A DNA stretch of 64,000 nucleotides from Chitinophaga pendula (GTDB taxonomy: Bacteria; Bacteroidota; Bacteroidia; Chitinophagales; Chitinophagaceae), in NCBI RefSeq assembly GCF_020386615.1, contig NZ_CP077769.1:1550001-1614000 (forward strand), given 5' to 3'. The notes beneath the pieces are model-generated. The model was not told the origin of the DNA. It did no database searches and saw only the letters and a list, made by a program, of their open reading frames with translations. Position 1 is the stretch's first letter, and each line of letters opens with the position of its first letter. Position numbers and translations under genes: made by a program. Positions 19,262 through 26,154 of this stretch are shown one piece after another.

Positions 19262-21703
19262 TTATCGGGCCGTACGGATAATGTCCGCAAAGATCCCGGA
19301 AGCAGTTACGTCCGCACCGGCGCCCGCACCTTTTACGATCAACGGCTGCTGCGCATACCGGTTCGTCGTATACAACACAATGTTATCCTTACCTTCCAAC
19401 TGGTAGAACGGATGCTCCGGCGATACCGCCTGCAACCCCACCGATGCCCGCCCGTCTGCAAGGCTGGCCACAAACTTCAGCCGCTTACCTTCCGCCTCCG
19501 CTGCCCGCCGCAACTGACCAAAATGATCCGCATGCACATCCAGCTGCTCGTAAAATGCCGCCACCGATGGCGCCTCCAGGCAGGCCGCCGGCAAAAATGA
19601 GTGATTCGTAATATCAGCCAGCTCCATCTCCACACCACTCTCCCGGGCCAGGATCAATATCTTCCGCATCACATCCACCCCACTGAGGTCTATCCGCGGA
19701 TCAGGCTCCGTATACCCCTCATCCTGCGCCGCTTGCACCACCTGCCGGAAATCAGCATCCCCCACAAAATGATTGAATACAAAATTTAGACTACCAGACA
19801 ACACCGCTTCTATACGATGCACCTTGTCTCCACTCCGTACCAGGTCATTCAGTGTATTGATAACCGGTAACCCCGCCCCCACATTCGTCTCAAAAAGGAA
19901 TGCCGCATCATAACGCCGCGCCAGATCCTTTAACTGCCGGTAATAACGGTAGTCCGAAGAACAGGCTATCTTGTTACACGTCACCACCGATATCCCGTGC
20001 TGCAGGAAATCCGCATACACCGCCGCTACTTCCGAACTGGCCGTATTATCGATAAATACACTGTTGCGTAAGTTCAACGCCTTGATCTGCTTCACAAAGG
20101 CCGGCATATCCATATCAACACCCTCATCCAGCTGCTGCCGCCACTCCTGCAACGAAAGCGTCTCCTGCCCGAATGCCATCTTACGGCTGTTAGCCAACCC
20201 CGCCACCCGCAAATGCAACCCCAACTCCTGCTTCAGGTAAGTCTCCTGCTGCTGCAACTGCTCGAGCAACTTACCGCCTACATTACCCACCCCAGCTATG
20301 AACAGGTTCACCTGCTTCACCGGGGTCTCGAAAAATGCCTCATGTATCACATTCAACGCCTTCTTGACGTCCGCTTTATTAATAACCGTAGAAATGTTCT
20401 TCTCCGTAGAACCTTGCGCAATAGCCCGTACATTCACCCCGTTACGCCCCAGCGCCGCAAACAGCTTGCCGCTGGTACCGTGATGGTTCTTCATCTTATC
20501 ACCTACCACCGCCACAATAGCCAGGTCCCGCTCCACAATCAGCGGCTCTATCTGCTTCTCCTGTATCTCCTGCGCAAACTCACTGTCCACCGCACTCTTC
20601 GCCTTCAACATATCCGCCTCATGGATACCCACCGTAATAGAATGCTCCGACGAACTCTGCGTGATCAATATCACATTGATACGCTCATACAACAGCGACT
20701 CGAAAAGTCGCTTCGAAAAACCAGGAATACCCACCATCCCACTGCCTTCCAATGTCAGCAACGCAATCTGCTGTATACCGGAAATACCAGTCACCGGATG
20801 ATCACGGTCCTCACTGTATTGTATCAACGTACCCGCATCCGCTGGCGCAAATGTATTTTTGATCCAGATAGGGATCTGCTTTTGCATCACCGGCTGTATA
20901 GTAGGAGGGTAGATCACCTTCGCCCCAAAATGCGATAACTCCATCGCCTCCTCATAACTGATATGCGCAATAGGGATCGCCTGCGATACCAACCGCGGAT
21001 CAGCCGTCATCATCCCGCTCACATCCGTCCAGATATCCAGCTGCTGCGCCGGCAACGCCGCCGCCAAAATCGCCGCCGTATAATCAGAACCGCCACGACC
21101 CAACGTCGTCGTATCCCCGTCAGCGGTAGCCGCCACAAAACCCGGTAACACCACATAACCGGCCGCCTCCTGCGCAAAGTATTGACCAATCTGGTGATTC
21201 GTCGCCAGGAAATTAACGTGCGCACTACCGTAATGCGCATCCGTCACAATCAGCTCCCGGCTGTCCTTCCACACCGCCTGCACCCCCAATTGCTTCAGCT
21301 TCTCCGCCACCAGGTAAGAAGAGATCAACTCCCCGAAACTCATAATCTTATCCAACGTCCGCACACTCAACTCTCCCACCTGGAAAATACCGTCACATAA
21401 ATTCTCCAACGCATTCAACCGCTTCTTCAACTGGCTGATCAACCCACTCTGCGCCGTAATAGGAAACAACGCCCGGATCGTCTCCAGATGTGTATACTCA
21501 ATCTCCTGTAATAAGCGCTTATATAATTCCTGACCCTGACCAGCCTGCTGACCACAACGGATCAGCTTATCTGTAATACCGCTCATCGCAGATATCACAA
21601 TGGCAAAACGATCGCCGCTGGATTGCTGCCGTATGATCTGGCACGTCTGTTCTATAGCACTGGCGCTACCCACGGAGGTGCCGCCGAATTTTAATACTTG
21701 CAT
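19262..21703 (-). CDS. thrA: bifunctional aspartokinase / homoserine dehydrogenase
   Basis: An 813-residue fusion catalysing the first and third steps from aspartate to threonine. The kinase part opens with MQVLKFGGTSVGS and has GRGGSDYTAAILAAAL. Tandem ACT regulatory domains cover about 310-460. The dehydrogenase begins near 465 with NLFIAGVGNVGGKLLEQL and has the catalytic region GGCS-like GVDVMRKILILARE. Feedback by threonine through the ACT domains is expected for the family. It is first in thrABC, behind a Thr/Ile leader and its own promoter. Confidence 0.97.
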   Translation of the reverse strand: MQVLKFGGTSVGSASAIEQTCQIIRQQSSGDRFAIVISAMSGITDKLIRCGQQAGQGQELYKRLLQEIEYTHLETIRALFPITAQSGLISQLKKRLNALENLCDGIFQVGELSVRTLDKIMSFGELISSYLVAEKLKQLGVQAVWKDSRELIVTDAHYGSAHVNFLATNHQIGQYFAQEAAGYVVLPGFVAATADGDTTTLGRGGSDYTAAILAAALPAQQLDIWTDVSGMMTADPRLVSQAIPIAHISYEEAMELSHFGAKVIYPPTIQPVMQKQIPIWIKNTFAPADAGTLIQYSEDRDHPVTGISGIQQIALLTLEGSGMVGIPGFSKRLFESLLYERINVILITQSSSEHSITVGIHEADMLKAKSAVDSEFAQEIQEKQIEPLIVERDLAIVAVVGDKMKNHHGTSGKLFAALGRNGVNVRAIAQGSTEKNISTVINKADVKKALNVIHEAFFETPVKQVNLFIAGVGNVGGKLLEQLQQQETYLKQELGLHLRVAGLANSRKMAFGQETLSLQEWRQQLDEGVDMDMPAFVKQIKALNLRNSVFIDNTASSEVAAVYADFLQHGISVVTCNKIACSSDYRYYRQLKDLARRYDAAFLFETNVGAGLPVINTLNDLVRSGDKVHRIEAVLSGSLNFVFNHFVGDADFRQVVQAAQDEGYTEPDPRIDLSGVDVMRKILILARESGVEMELADITNHSFLPAACLEAPSVAAFYEQLDVHADHFGQLRRAAEAEGKRLKFVASLADGRASVGLQAVSPEHPFYQLEGKDNIVLYTTNRYAQQPLIVKGAGAGADVTASGIFADIIRTAR

Positions 21704-21838
21704 GAAAAAATAAATTTAATCGGATAATGTGCAGGTTCCCCTGCCGGTTGTTACCACCCTGAGTGGTCGCTGGACGATATGTGATCACTAACCCCGCACT
21801 GGGGTCGTAATAATGGTGGACGTAGTAATAGTGCTCAC
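21704..21838 (-). promoter_or_regulatory. thr operon leader region with three hairpins
   Basis: Between the leader peptide start and thrA, three short hairpins follow one another on the transcript: ACCCC/GGGGT (21791-21805, overlapping the end of the leader ORF), ACCAC/GTGGT (21753-21767) and GCAGG/CCTGC (21731-21744). An A/T-rich tract with six T ends one base before thrA. The layout is that of a ribosome-controlled attenuator. The T run is 17 bases beyond the last stem, so a classical terminator is not certain and control of thrA translation is also possible. Confidence 0.6.
21788..21838 (-). CDS. thrL: thr operon leader peptide (Thr/Ile-rich)
   Basis: A 16-codon ORF starting GTG: Met then STITTSTIITTPVRG, with six Thr and three Ile codons, followed by TAG. 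It lies upstream of thrA inside the transcribed leader predicted from the promoter at 21915-21946. The composition closely parallels enterobacterial thrL, where stalling at Thr/Ile codons controls the operon. The start is uncertain: the same frame stays open upstream to another GTG near 21895. Confidence 0.7.
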   Translation of the reverse strand: MSTITTSTIITTPVRG

Positions 21839-21914
21839 ATAGCCATCGGAGAGATAACAGATAGCAGAGAACTGATATGTAAATGAATGTTGCACTATTA
21901 TGACTTTCGTATTA

Positions 21915-21946
21915 CAAATGTGGACATTAAATTTCACAATTGCAAC
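21915..21946 (-). promoter_or_regulatory. promoter of the thr operon
   Basis: On the minus strand GTTG (21943-21946), 20 bp, CACATTTG (21915-21922). This matches TTTG-N20-TAnnTTTG with one mismatch per element. Transcription would start near 21908, giving a 200-nt leader. Confidence 0.6.
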
Positions 21947-22086
21947 ACAACGCCAAAAGTTTAGAAAATATTCAAAATCACCACCATTTACTGTACAGTA
22001 CTGATTTTGATAGCAGTATACCCCTCATTTTGGACTTGTTTTTAATGACATTTGTATGACAATATGAAGGCGCAGCAGCCACTGCT

Positions 22087-22263
22087 TGTAATATTCCTAT
22101 AGCATTCCTGTATCATTCCTGTATCATTCGTATATCATTTGTATATCCAACCCATATCCAAACTTATACAATAGGTATACAACGACTATACCGCACCTAT
22201 ACAATGACTATAGGATCACTATAGGATGCCTATACAACGCTTATACAACGCTTATACGAGACT
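22087..22263. repeat. array of sixteen 11-bp TATA-phased repeats
   Basis: 177 bp that divide into 16 consecutive 11-mers plus one inserted base (after the seventh unit). Nearly every unit begins TATA or TGTA. Units drift from TGTATCATTCC / TATATCATTTG on the left through TATATCCAACC to TATACAACGAC, TATAGGATGCC and TATACAACGCT on the right. The last full units include two identical TATACAACGCT copies. It fills the intergenic region between the divergent thr operon and hmgA and encodes nothing obvious. It is not a CRISPR array (no spacers). Confidence 0.88.
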
Positions 22264-22273
22264 CTTCTAAGTG

Positions 22274-22292
22274 ATTGATAGTTAAATGATTA
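22274..22292. repeat. 19-bp motif beside the 11-bp array, copy 1
   Basis: ATTGATAGTTAAATGATTA, 11 bases after the array. A copy with 18 of 19 bases identical lies at 48486-48504, next to the second 11-bp array, in the same orientation but on the other side of its array. Confidence 0.7.
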
Positions 22293-22334
22293 TAGGAATA
22301 TTCCCCCGCTGCGGCCATCCCAACCCCGCCCACA

Positions 22335-22366
22335 TTTGTCAGATGCAACAGGAAATTGTACATTTG
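22335..22366 (+). promoter_or_regulatory. consensus promoter of the hmgA leader
   Basis: TTTG (22335-22338), 20 bp, TACATTTG (22359-22366). This is an exact match to the Bacteroidota consensus. Transcription should start only about 10 bases before the leader ATG at 22384. Confidence 0.8.
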
Positions 22367-22383
22367 GAACAGCCTGTTGAATC

Positions 22384-22488
22384 ATGCCTTATTTCCGCAA
22401 TTTTACATATCACATCGATAAGCGCAGATGGAAGTACTACTTCCTGCTGGCCACGCTGGCTATGAATGGGGCATCCCCCGCCAGATAA
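22384..22488 (+). CDS. leader peptide of hmgA, Tyr/Phe-rich
   Basis: A 34-codon ORF with ATG 17 bases after a consensus -7 element. It begins MPYFRNFTYHIDKRRW and continues KYYFLLATLAMNGASPAR, stop TAA. Residues 17-27 (KYYFLLATLAM) match the leader of the 4-hydroxyphenylpyruvate dioxygenase gene at the same residue numbers, with four synonymous codon differences and one substitution. The pattern of change and the position argue that the peptide itself is selected. It probably regulates hmgA, 50 bp downstream, in response to tyrosine or a related metabolite. Confidence 0.75.
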   Translation: MPYFRNFTYHIDKRRWKYYFLLATLAMNGASPAR

Positions 22489-22514
22489 TCCGTTACGCCC
22501 TTTCTTTTTCTTTC
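22456..22514 (+). promoter_or_regulatory. candidate attenuator at the end of the hmgA leader
   Basis: GGGG (22468-22471) can pair with CCCC just after it, or GGGGC (22468-22472) can pair with GCCC (22497-22500), which is followed at once by a pyrimidine tract of 14 bases with 11 T. CTGGC (22456-22460) and GCCAG (22480-22484) can also close an outer stem. The pairings exclude one another, as in an attenuator, but the stems are short. Confidence 0.45.
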
Positions 22515-22537
22515 ATCACCATTACAATCCACTATTT

Positions 22538-23695
22538 ATGCCTCATTATCATAAACTGGGTCAGATCCCCCATAAACGGCATACGCAATTCCGCAAGCCC
22601 GATGGTAGCCTTTATTCAGAACAATTGTTCTCTACAGAAGGCTTCTCCTCTCACTACTCCTTGTTGTACCACTGCCACCCACCTACCGAGATCATCCGTG
22701 TCGATGAACCTTACAGCGTAGCACCCAAAGTGGCAGAAGAGAAAATGCTCAAACATCGCAGCTTCCAGGGATTCTCCATACAACCGCAGGACGATTTCCT
22801 GCAAAGCCGCAAACCCGTGCTCGTCAACAGCGATTGCCATATCGTACTGGCCGCACCGCGCATAAGCATGCAGGACTATTTCTATAAAAATGCCGACGCC
22901 GACGAAATGATCTTCGTACACGAAGGCAGCGGCACCCTGCACACACAATACGGACAGCTGACCTTCGGATATGGCGATTACCTCGTCATCCCAAGAGGTA
23001 CCATCTACCAGATATCTTTCGATACCGCAGACAACCGCCTCTTTATCGTAGAATCATTCAGCCCCATACGCTATCCTAAACGTTATCTCAGCCATTATGG
23101 CCAGCTGCTCGAACACGCTCCCTTCTGCGAACGCGATATCCGCCAGCCCCAACAGCTCGAAACCATCGATCAGGCCGGCGACTTCCTCATCAATATCAAA
23201 AAGAAAGGCGTCATGTACCCCATCCACTACGCACATCACCCGTTTGATGTTATCGGATGGGATGGCTGCGAATACCCGTTCGCATTCTCCATACACGACT
23301 TCGAACCCATCACCGGCCGCGTTCACCAGCCGCCTCCCGTACACCAGACCTTCGAAGGCAATAACTTCGTCGTATGTTCCTTCTGCCCACGCTTATTCGA
23401 CTATCACCCGCTGGCAATACCCGCTCCATACAATCATAGCAATATCGACAGCGATGAAGTACTGTACTACGTAGATGGCGACTTCATGAGCCGCAAACAT
23501 GTCACCCGCGGCATGATCACCCTCCACCCCGGTGGTATCCCCCATGGACCACATCCCGGAGCCGTAGAAAAAAGCATCGGCGCAAAAGAAACAAAAGAAC
23601 TGGCCGTCATGGTAGATACCTTCCACCCGCTGCAAATCACAGAAGACGCACTGGGCATAGAAGATAAAGCATACGTAATGAGCTGGTCTGAATAA
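22538..23695 (+). CDS. hmgA: homogentisate 1,2-dioxygenase
   Basis: A non-haem Fe(II) cupin enzyme opening the ring of homogentisate to maleylacetoacetate in tyrosine and phenylalanine degradation. The start is MPHYHKLGQIPHKRHTQF; the longer frame overlaps the leader ORF and is unconserved. Length is 385 residues, somewhat short for the family. Motifs: GSGTLHTQYGQLTFGYGDYLVIPRGTIYQI, NFVVCSFCPRLFDYHP, and the iron-site segment GMITLHPGGIPHGPHPGAVEKSIG with ELAVMVDTFHPL. The pathway partner HPPD is at 32905. An unusual leader peptide precedes it. Confidence 0.95.
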   Translation: MPHYHKLGQIPHKRHTQFRKPDGSLYSEQLFSTEGFSSHYSLLYHCHPPTEIIRVDEPYSVAPKVAEEKMLKHRSFQGFSIQPQDDFLQSRKPVLVNSDCHIVLAAPRISMQDYFYKNADADEMIFVHEGSGTLHTQYGQLTFGYGDYLVIPRGTIYQISFDTADNRLFIVESFSPIRYPKRYLSHYGQLLEHAPFCERDIRQPQQLETIDQAGDFLINIKKKGVMYPIHYAHHPFDVIGWDGCEYPFAFSIHDFEPITGRVHQPPPVHQTFEGNNFVVCSFCPRLFDYHPLAIPAPYNHSNIDSDEVLYYVDGDFMSRKHVTRGMITLHPGGIPHGPHPGAVEKSIGAKETKELAVMVDTFHPLQITEDALGIEDKAYVMSWSE

Positions 23696-23710
23696 TTTAT
23701 TTTACTTTTG

Positions 23711-23764
23711 ATGCCCGTAATAAGTAGCATGTACCCATGACACTTATTGCGGGCATTTCTATTT
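23711..23764 (+). terminator. terminator of hmgA
   Basis: Arms ATGCCCGTAATAAGT (23711-23725) and ACTTATTGCGGGCAT (23742-23756), 14 pairs plus one T-G, then TTCTATTTTC. Confidence 0.75.
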
Positions 23765-23788
23765 TCTTCACATAGCAAATTTGTAAGC

Positions 23789-24781
23789 ATGGAATTCAGA
23801 CAACTGGGTGAAAGCGACGTAAAATTATCCGCCATTACCTTCGGCGCATGGGCCATCGGTGGATGGATGTGGGGCGGCGCAGAACGCAAAGACGCAATAG
23901 CTGCCATCAAAGCCTCCATCGATCATGGTATTACCTCCATCGATACAGCCCCCGTATACGGACAAGGAACCAGTGAAGATATCGTAGGAGCAGCCATCAA
24001 AGGCATCGCTCGCGATAAAGTACAACTGGCCACCAAATTCGGCATGCGCTGGGACCTCGCAAAAGGTCAGTTCGGCTTCAAAAGCCAGGACAACAACGGC
24101 AACGATATCGATATCTATAAATATGCAGGCAAAGAAAGCATCATCAAAGAATGCGAAGACAGCCTCAGCAGAATGGGCACCGACTATATCGATCTCTACC
24201 AGATCCACTGGCCCGATAATACCACCCCCATAGAAGAATCCTTCGAAGCCGTACTCCGCCTGCAGGAACAGGGAAAGATCCGCGCAGCAGGAGTATCCAA
24301 CTACAGCGTAGAACAAATGCAGGCGGCTGAAAAAGTGATCTCCCTCGCCTCCAATCAGATCCCATTCAGCATGGTAGAACGCTCCTACGAAGACAACGTA
24401 ATACCTTACAGCATCCAACATAAAAAAGGAATACTGGCATATAGCCCCCTCCAAAGAGGTATCCTCACCGGCAAGATCAAACGCGATCACAAATTCAGTA
24501 ATGGCGACACCCGCGCCGACTCAAAATTCTATACACCGGAAAATATCGATCGCATCAACGCATTCCTCGCTGCCATCAAACCAATGGCCGAAAGCAAAAA
24601 TGCAACACTGGCACAACTCGTGATCCGATGGACCATCGAACACCCAGGCATCACCGTAGCACTCGTAGGCGCCCGCAACGAAGAACAAGCCCTCCAGAAT
24701 GCCAAAGCCTTCGAAGTGAAACTGAGCGCAGAAGAGATCGACTTTATCAACAAACATCTCGCACAACTGCAACTGGTATAA
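23789..24781 (+). CDS. aldo/keto reductase
   Basis: A 330-residue NADPH-dependent TIM-barrel oxidoreductase. The start is MEFRQLGESDVKLSAITFG; an upstream ATG lies inside the preceding terminator. Catalytic tetrad: Asp and Tyr in SIDTAPVYGQGTSE, Lys in VQLATKFGMRW, His in DLYQIHWPD. A cofactor-binding end AHPGITVALVGARNEEQ-like is present. The subfamily resembles sugar- or general stress-type AKRs (YhdN/GSP69); the substrate is unknown. A terminator precedes and follows it, so it is monocistronic. Confidence 0.9.
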   Translation: MEFRQLGESDVKLSAITFGAWAIGGWMWGGAERKDAIAAIKASIDHGITSIDTAPVYGQGTSEDIVGAAIKGIARDKVQLATKFGMRWDLAKGQFGFKSQDNNGNDIDIYKYAGKESIIKECEDSLSRMGTDYIDLYQIHWPDNTTPIEESFEAVLRLQEQGKIRAAGVSNYSVEQMQAAEKVISLASNQIPFSMVERSYEDNVIPYSIQHKKGILAYSPLQRGILTGKIKRDHKFSNGDTRADSKFYTPENIDRINAFLAAIKPMAESKNATLAQLVIRWTIEHPGITVALVGARNEEQALQNAKAFEVKLSAEEIDFINKHLAQLQLV

Positions 24782-24807
24782 AACACCTTTATATAGCTAT
24801 ATAAAAC

Positions 24808-24847
24808 ACGGCAAAAGCATTACACTGCTTTTGCCGTACTATTTTTA
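24808..24847 (+). terminator. terminator of the aldo/keto reductase gene
   Basis: ACGGCAAAAGC (24808-24818), loop, GCTTTTGCCGT (24827-24837), then ACTATTTTTA. Confidence 0.85.
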
Positions 24848-24957
24848 CCCCCATAATCAATTAAGTGTTAATTAGACAACTATGAACACTGTATTAAGAA
24901 TCCCTTAAAATTCCATTAAAGCACCACAACAACCCCATAGCATAATAATTTCAACAT

Positions 24958-24965
24958 TATCTTTG
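24958..24965 (+). promoter_or_regulatory. -7 element upstream of the acetolactate decarboxylase gene
   Basis: TATCTTTG matches TAnnTTTG exactly, but no TTTG lies 19-21 bp upstream. It would give a 5' leader of about 200 nt before 25176. Confidence 0.4.
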
Positions 24966-25103
24966 ACGCGAATTAAGGCACAACATCATACGGCCCCTGC
25001 TCCCGTATCTTGCCAACCTTATTATAAGTAGCTGAAAAACCAATCCTCGTGCATCATACCAATAGCATTCAATTCCGTCTATCGTTCACATACCTACAAT
25101 CTG

Positions 25104-25155
25104 CCTGATGGCCCTCCATCAGGTAACCGCAGGCAATGGTCCTTGCCATTGCCTG
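25104..25155 (+). promoter_or_regulatory. two perfect hairpins in the leader of the acetolactate decarboxylase gene
   Basis: CCTGATGG / CCATCAGG (25104-25123, loop CCCT) and CAGGCAATGG / CCATTGCCTG (25130-25155, loop of 6) stand six bases apart and end 20 bases before the ATG. A 16-codon ORF from ATG 25108 to TAA 25158 (MALHQVTAGNGPCHCL) runs exactly across both. No T run follows, so a translational or RNA-stability role is likelier than termination. Confidence 0.6.
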
Positions 25156-25175
25156 TAACTTTCAAAACATAAGAT

Positions 25176-25982
25176 ATGAACTACAAACTACTCCTCACCA
25201 TACTGATAGTACCCACTGCGTTATTTGCCCAGGTAACTAAAAAACAACCCGCCCCCGGCAACAAATCACGTACACTACTGACCGCAGGTATAGCGGGTGG
25301 ATTGATCGGCGGATTGTATGATGGCCTGTATCCCGTCAGCATACTGAAAGCCAACGGCGACTTCGGCCTGGGTGCCCCAGATAAAATTGATGGAGAACTC
25401 GTCATGTTCAAAGGAAAAGTATACCAAACACAAGCCTCCGGACAAACATTCGAAGTCACCAACGACCCACTCATACCATTCGCTATGGTCAACTACTTCC
25501 ATGCCGACCACTCCGTTAAGATACCAGCCGGCATGAACAAACCAGCATTCTTTCATTGCCTCGATAGCCTGCTCACCAATCCCAACGGATTGTACGCAAT
25601 CCATATCAAAGGCCGCTTCGCTAAAATGCGCACCCGCGCCTTCCCGCCAAGCGAACCTCCCTATCCCGCCCTGTCTGCCATACTCGACAAACAACACTTT
25701 TTCGAATATACCGCCACCTCCGGCGATCTCATAGGATACCGGCTACCAGCATTTATGGATAATACCAATATATCCGGATATCACTTTCACTACCTGTCCG
25801 ATTCCAAAAAACAAGGCGGACATATGGTAGATCTCTATACCGATGACATTACTGTCGAAATATCCGAACTCGATAGCTACACCGTATTGGTACCCACCAA
25901 AAACGCCGCCTTCGATCATTTCGATTTCAAAAAAGATAGGGGAGAAGACATCAAAAGCGTAGAAAGAGGAGCCAAAAAATAA
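25176..25982 (+). CDS. exported alpha-acetolactate decarboxylase
   Basis: A zinc enzyme converting 2-acetolactate to acetoin. It has a signal peptide (MNYKLLLTILIVPTALFAQ) and so is predicted to be periplasmic or secreted. Family motifs: FGLGAPDKIDGELVMFKGKVYQT, VNYFHADHSVKIP, NPNGLYAIHIKGRFAKMRTRAFPP, and the zinc site GYHFHYLSDSKKQGGH with three His. The extracellular location means its substrate must leave the cell or arise outside; acetolactate synthase is not nearby. GH81 follows 172 bp downstream. Confidence 0.88.
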   Translation: MNYKLLLTILIVPTALFAQVTKKQPAPGNKSRTLLTAGIAGGLIGGLYDGLYPVSILKANGDFGLGAPDKIDGELVMFKGKVYQTQASGQTFEVTNDPLIPFAMVNYFHADHSVKIPAGMNKPAFFHCLDSLLTNPNGLYAIHIKGRFAKMRTRAFPPSEPPYPALSAILDKQHFFEYTATSGDLIGYRLPAFMDNTNISGYHFHYLSDSKKQGGHMVDLYTDDITVEISELDSYTVLVPTKNAAFDHFDFKKDRGEDIKSVERGAKK

Positions 25983-26154
25983 CACCATATTCATATCCTA
26001 CATAAACCACAACATCTAACCTACCCGTGTAACGCTGCCGCTCCAGCTGGTACTGCATATACAGCTACCGGCCGGAAATAATATGCTCCTTTAATACCCG
26101 TACCAATAAAAAACAACTACAACTGCCAACACAACCAACCTAAACACATATACC

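Noticed and set aside
21788..21846. ATG GCT ATG TGA mini-ORF as the thr leader
   Set aside because: It is only three codons. The overlapping GTG frame with six Thr and three Ile codons is far more consistent with a leader.
22087..22263. CRISPR array
   Set aside because: Repeats are 11 bp, degenerate and contiguous, without unique spacers, and no cas gene is nearby.
22466..22537. N-terminal extension of homogentisate dioxygenase (MGHPPPDNPL...)
   Set aside because: It overlaps the leader ORF and a pyrimidine tract, gives a Phe/His run without conservation, and the family N terminus starts at MPHYHKLG.
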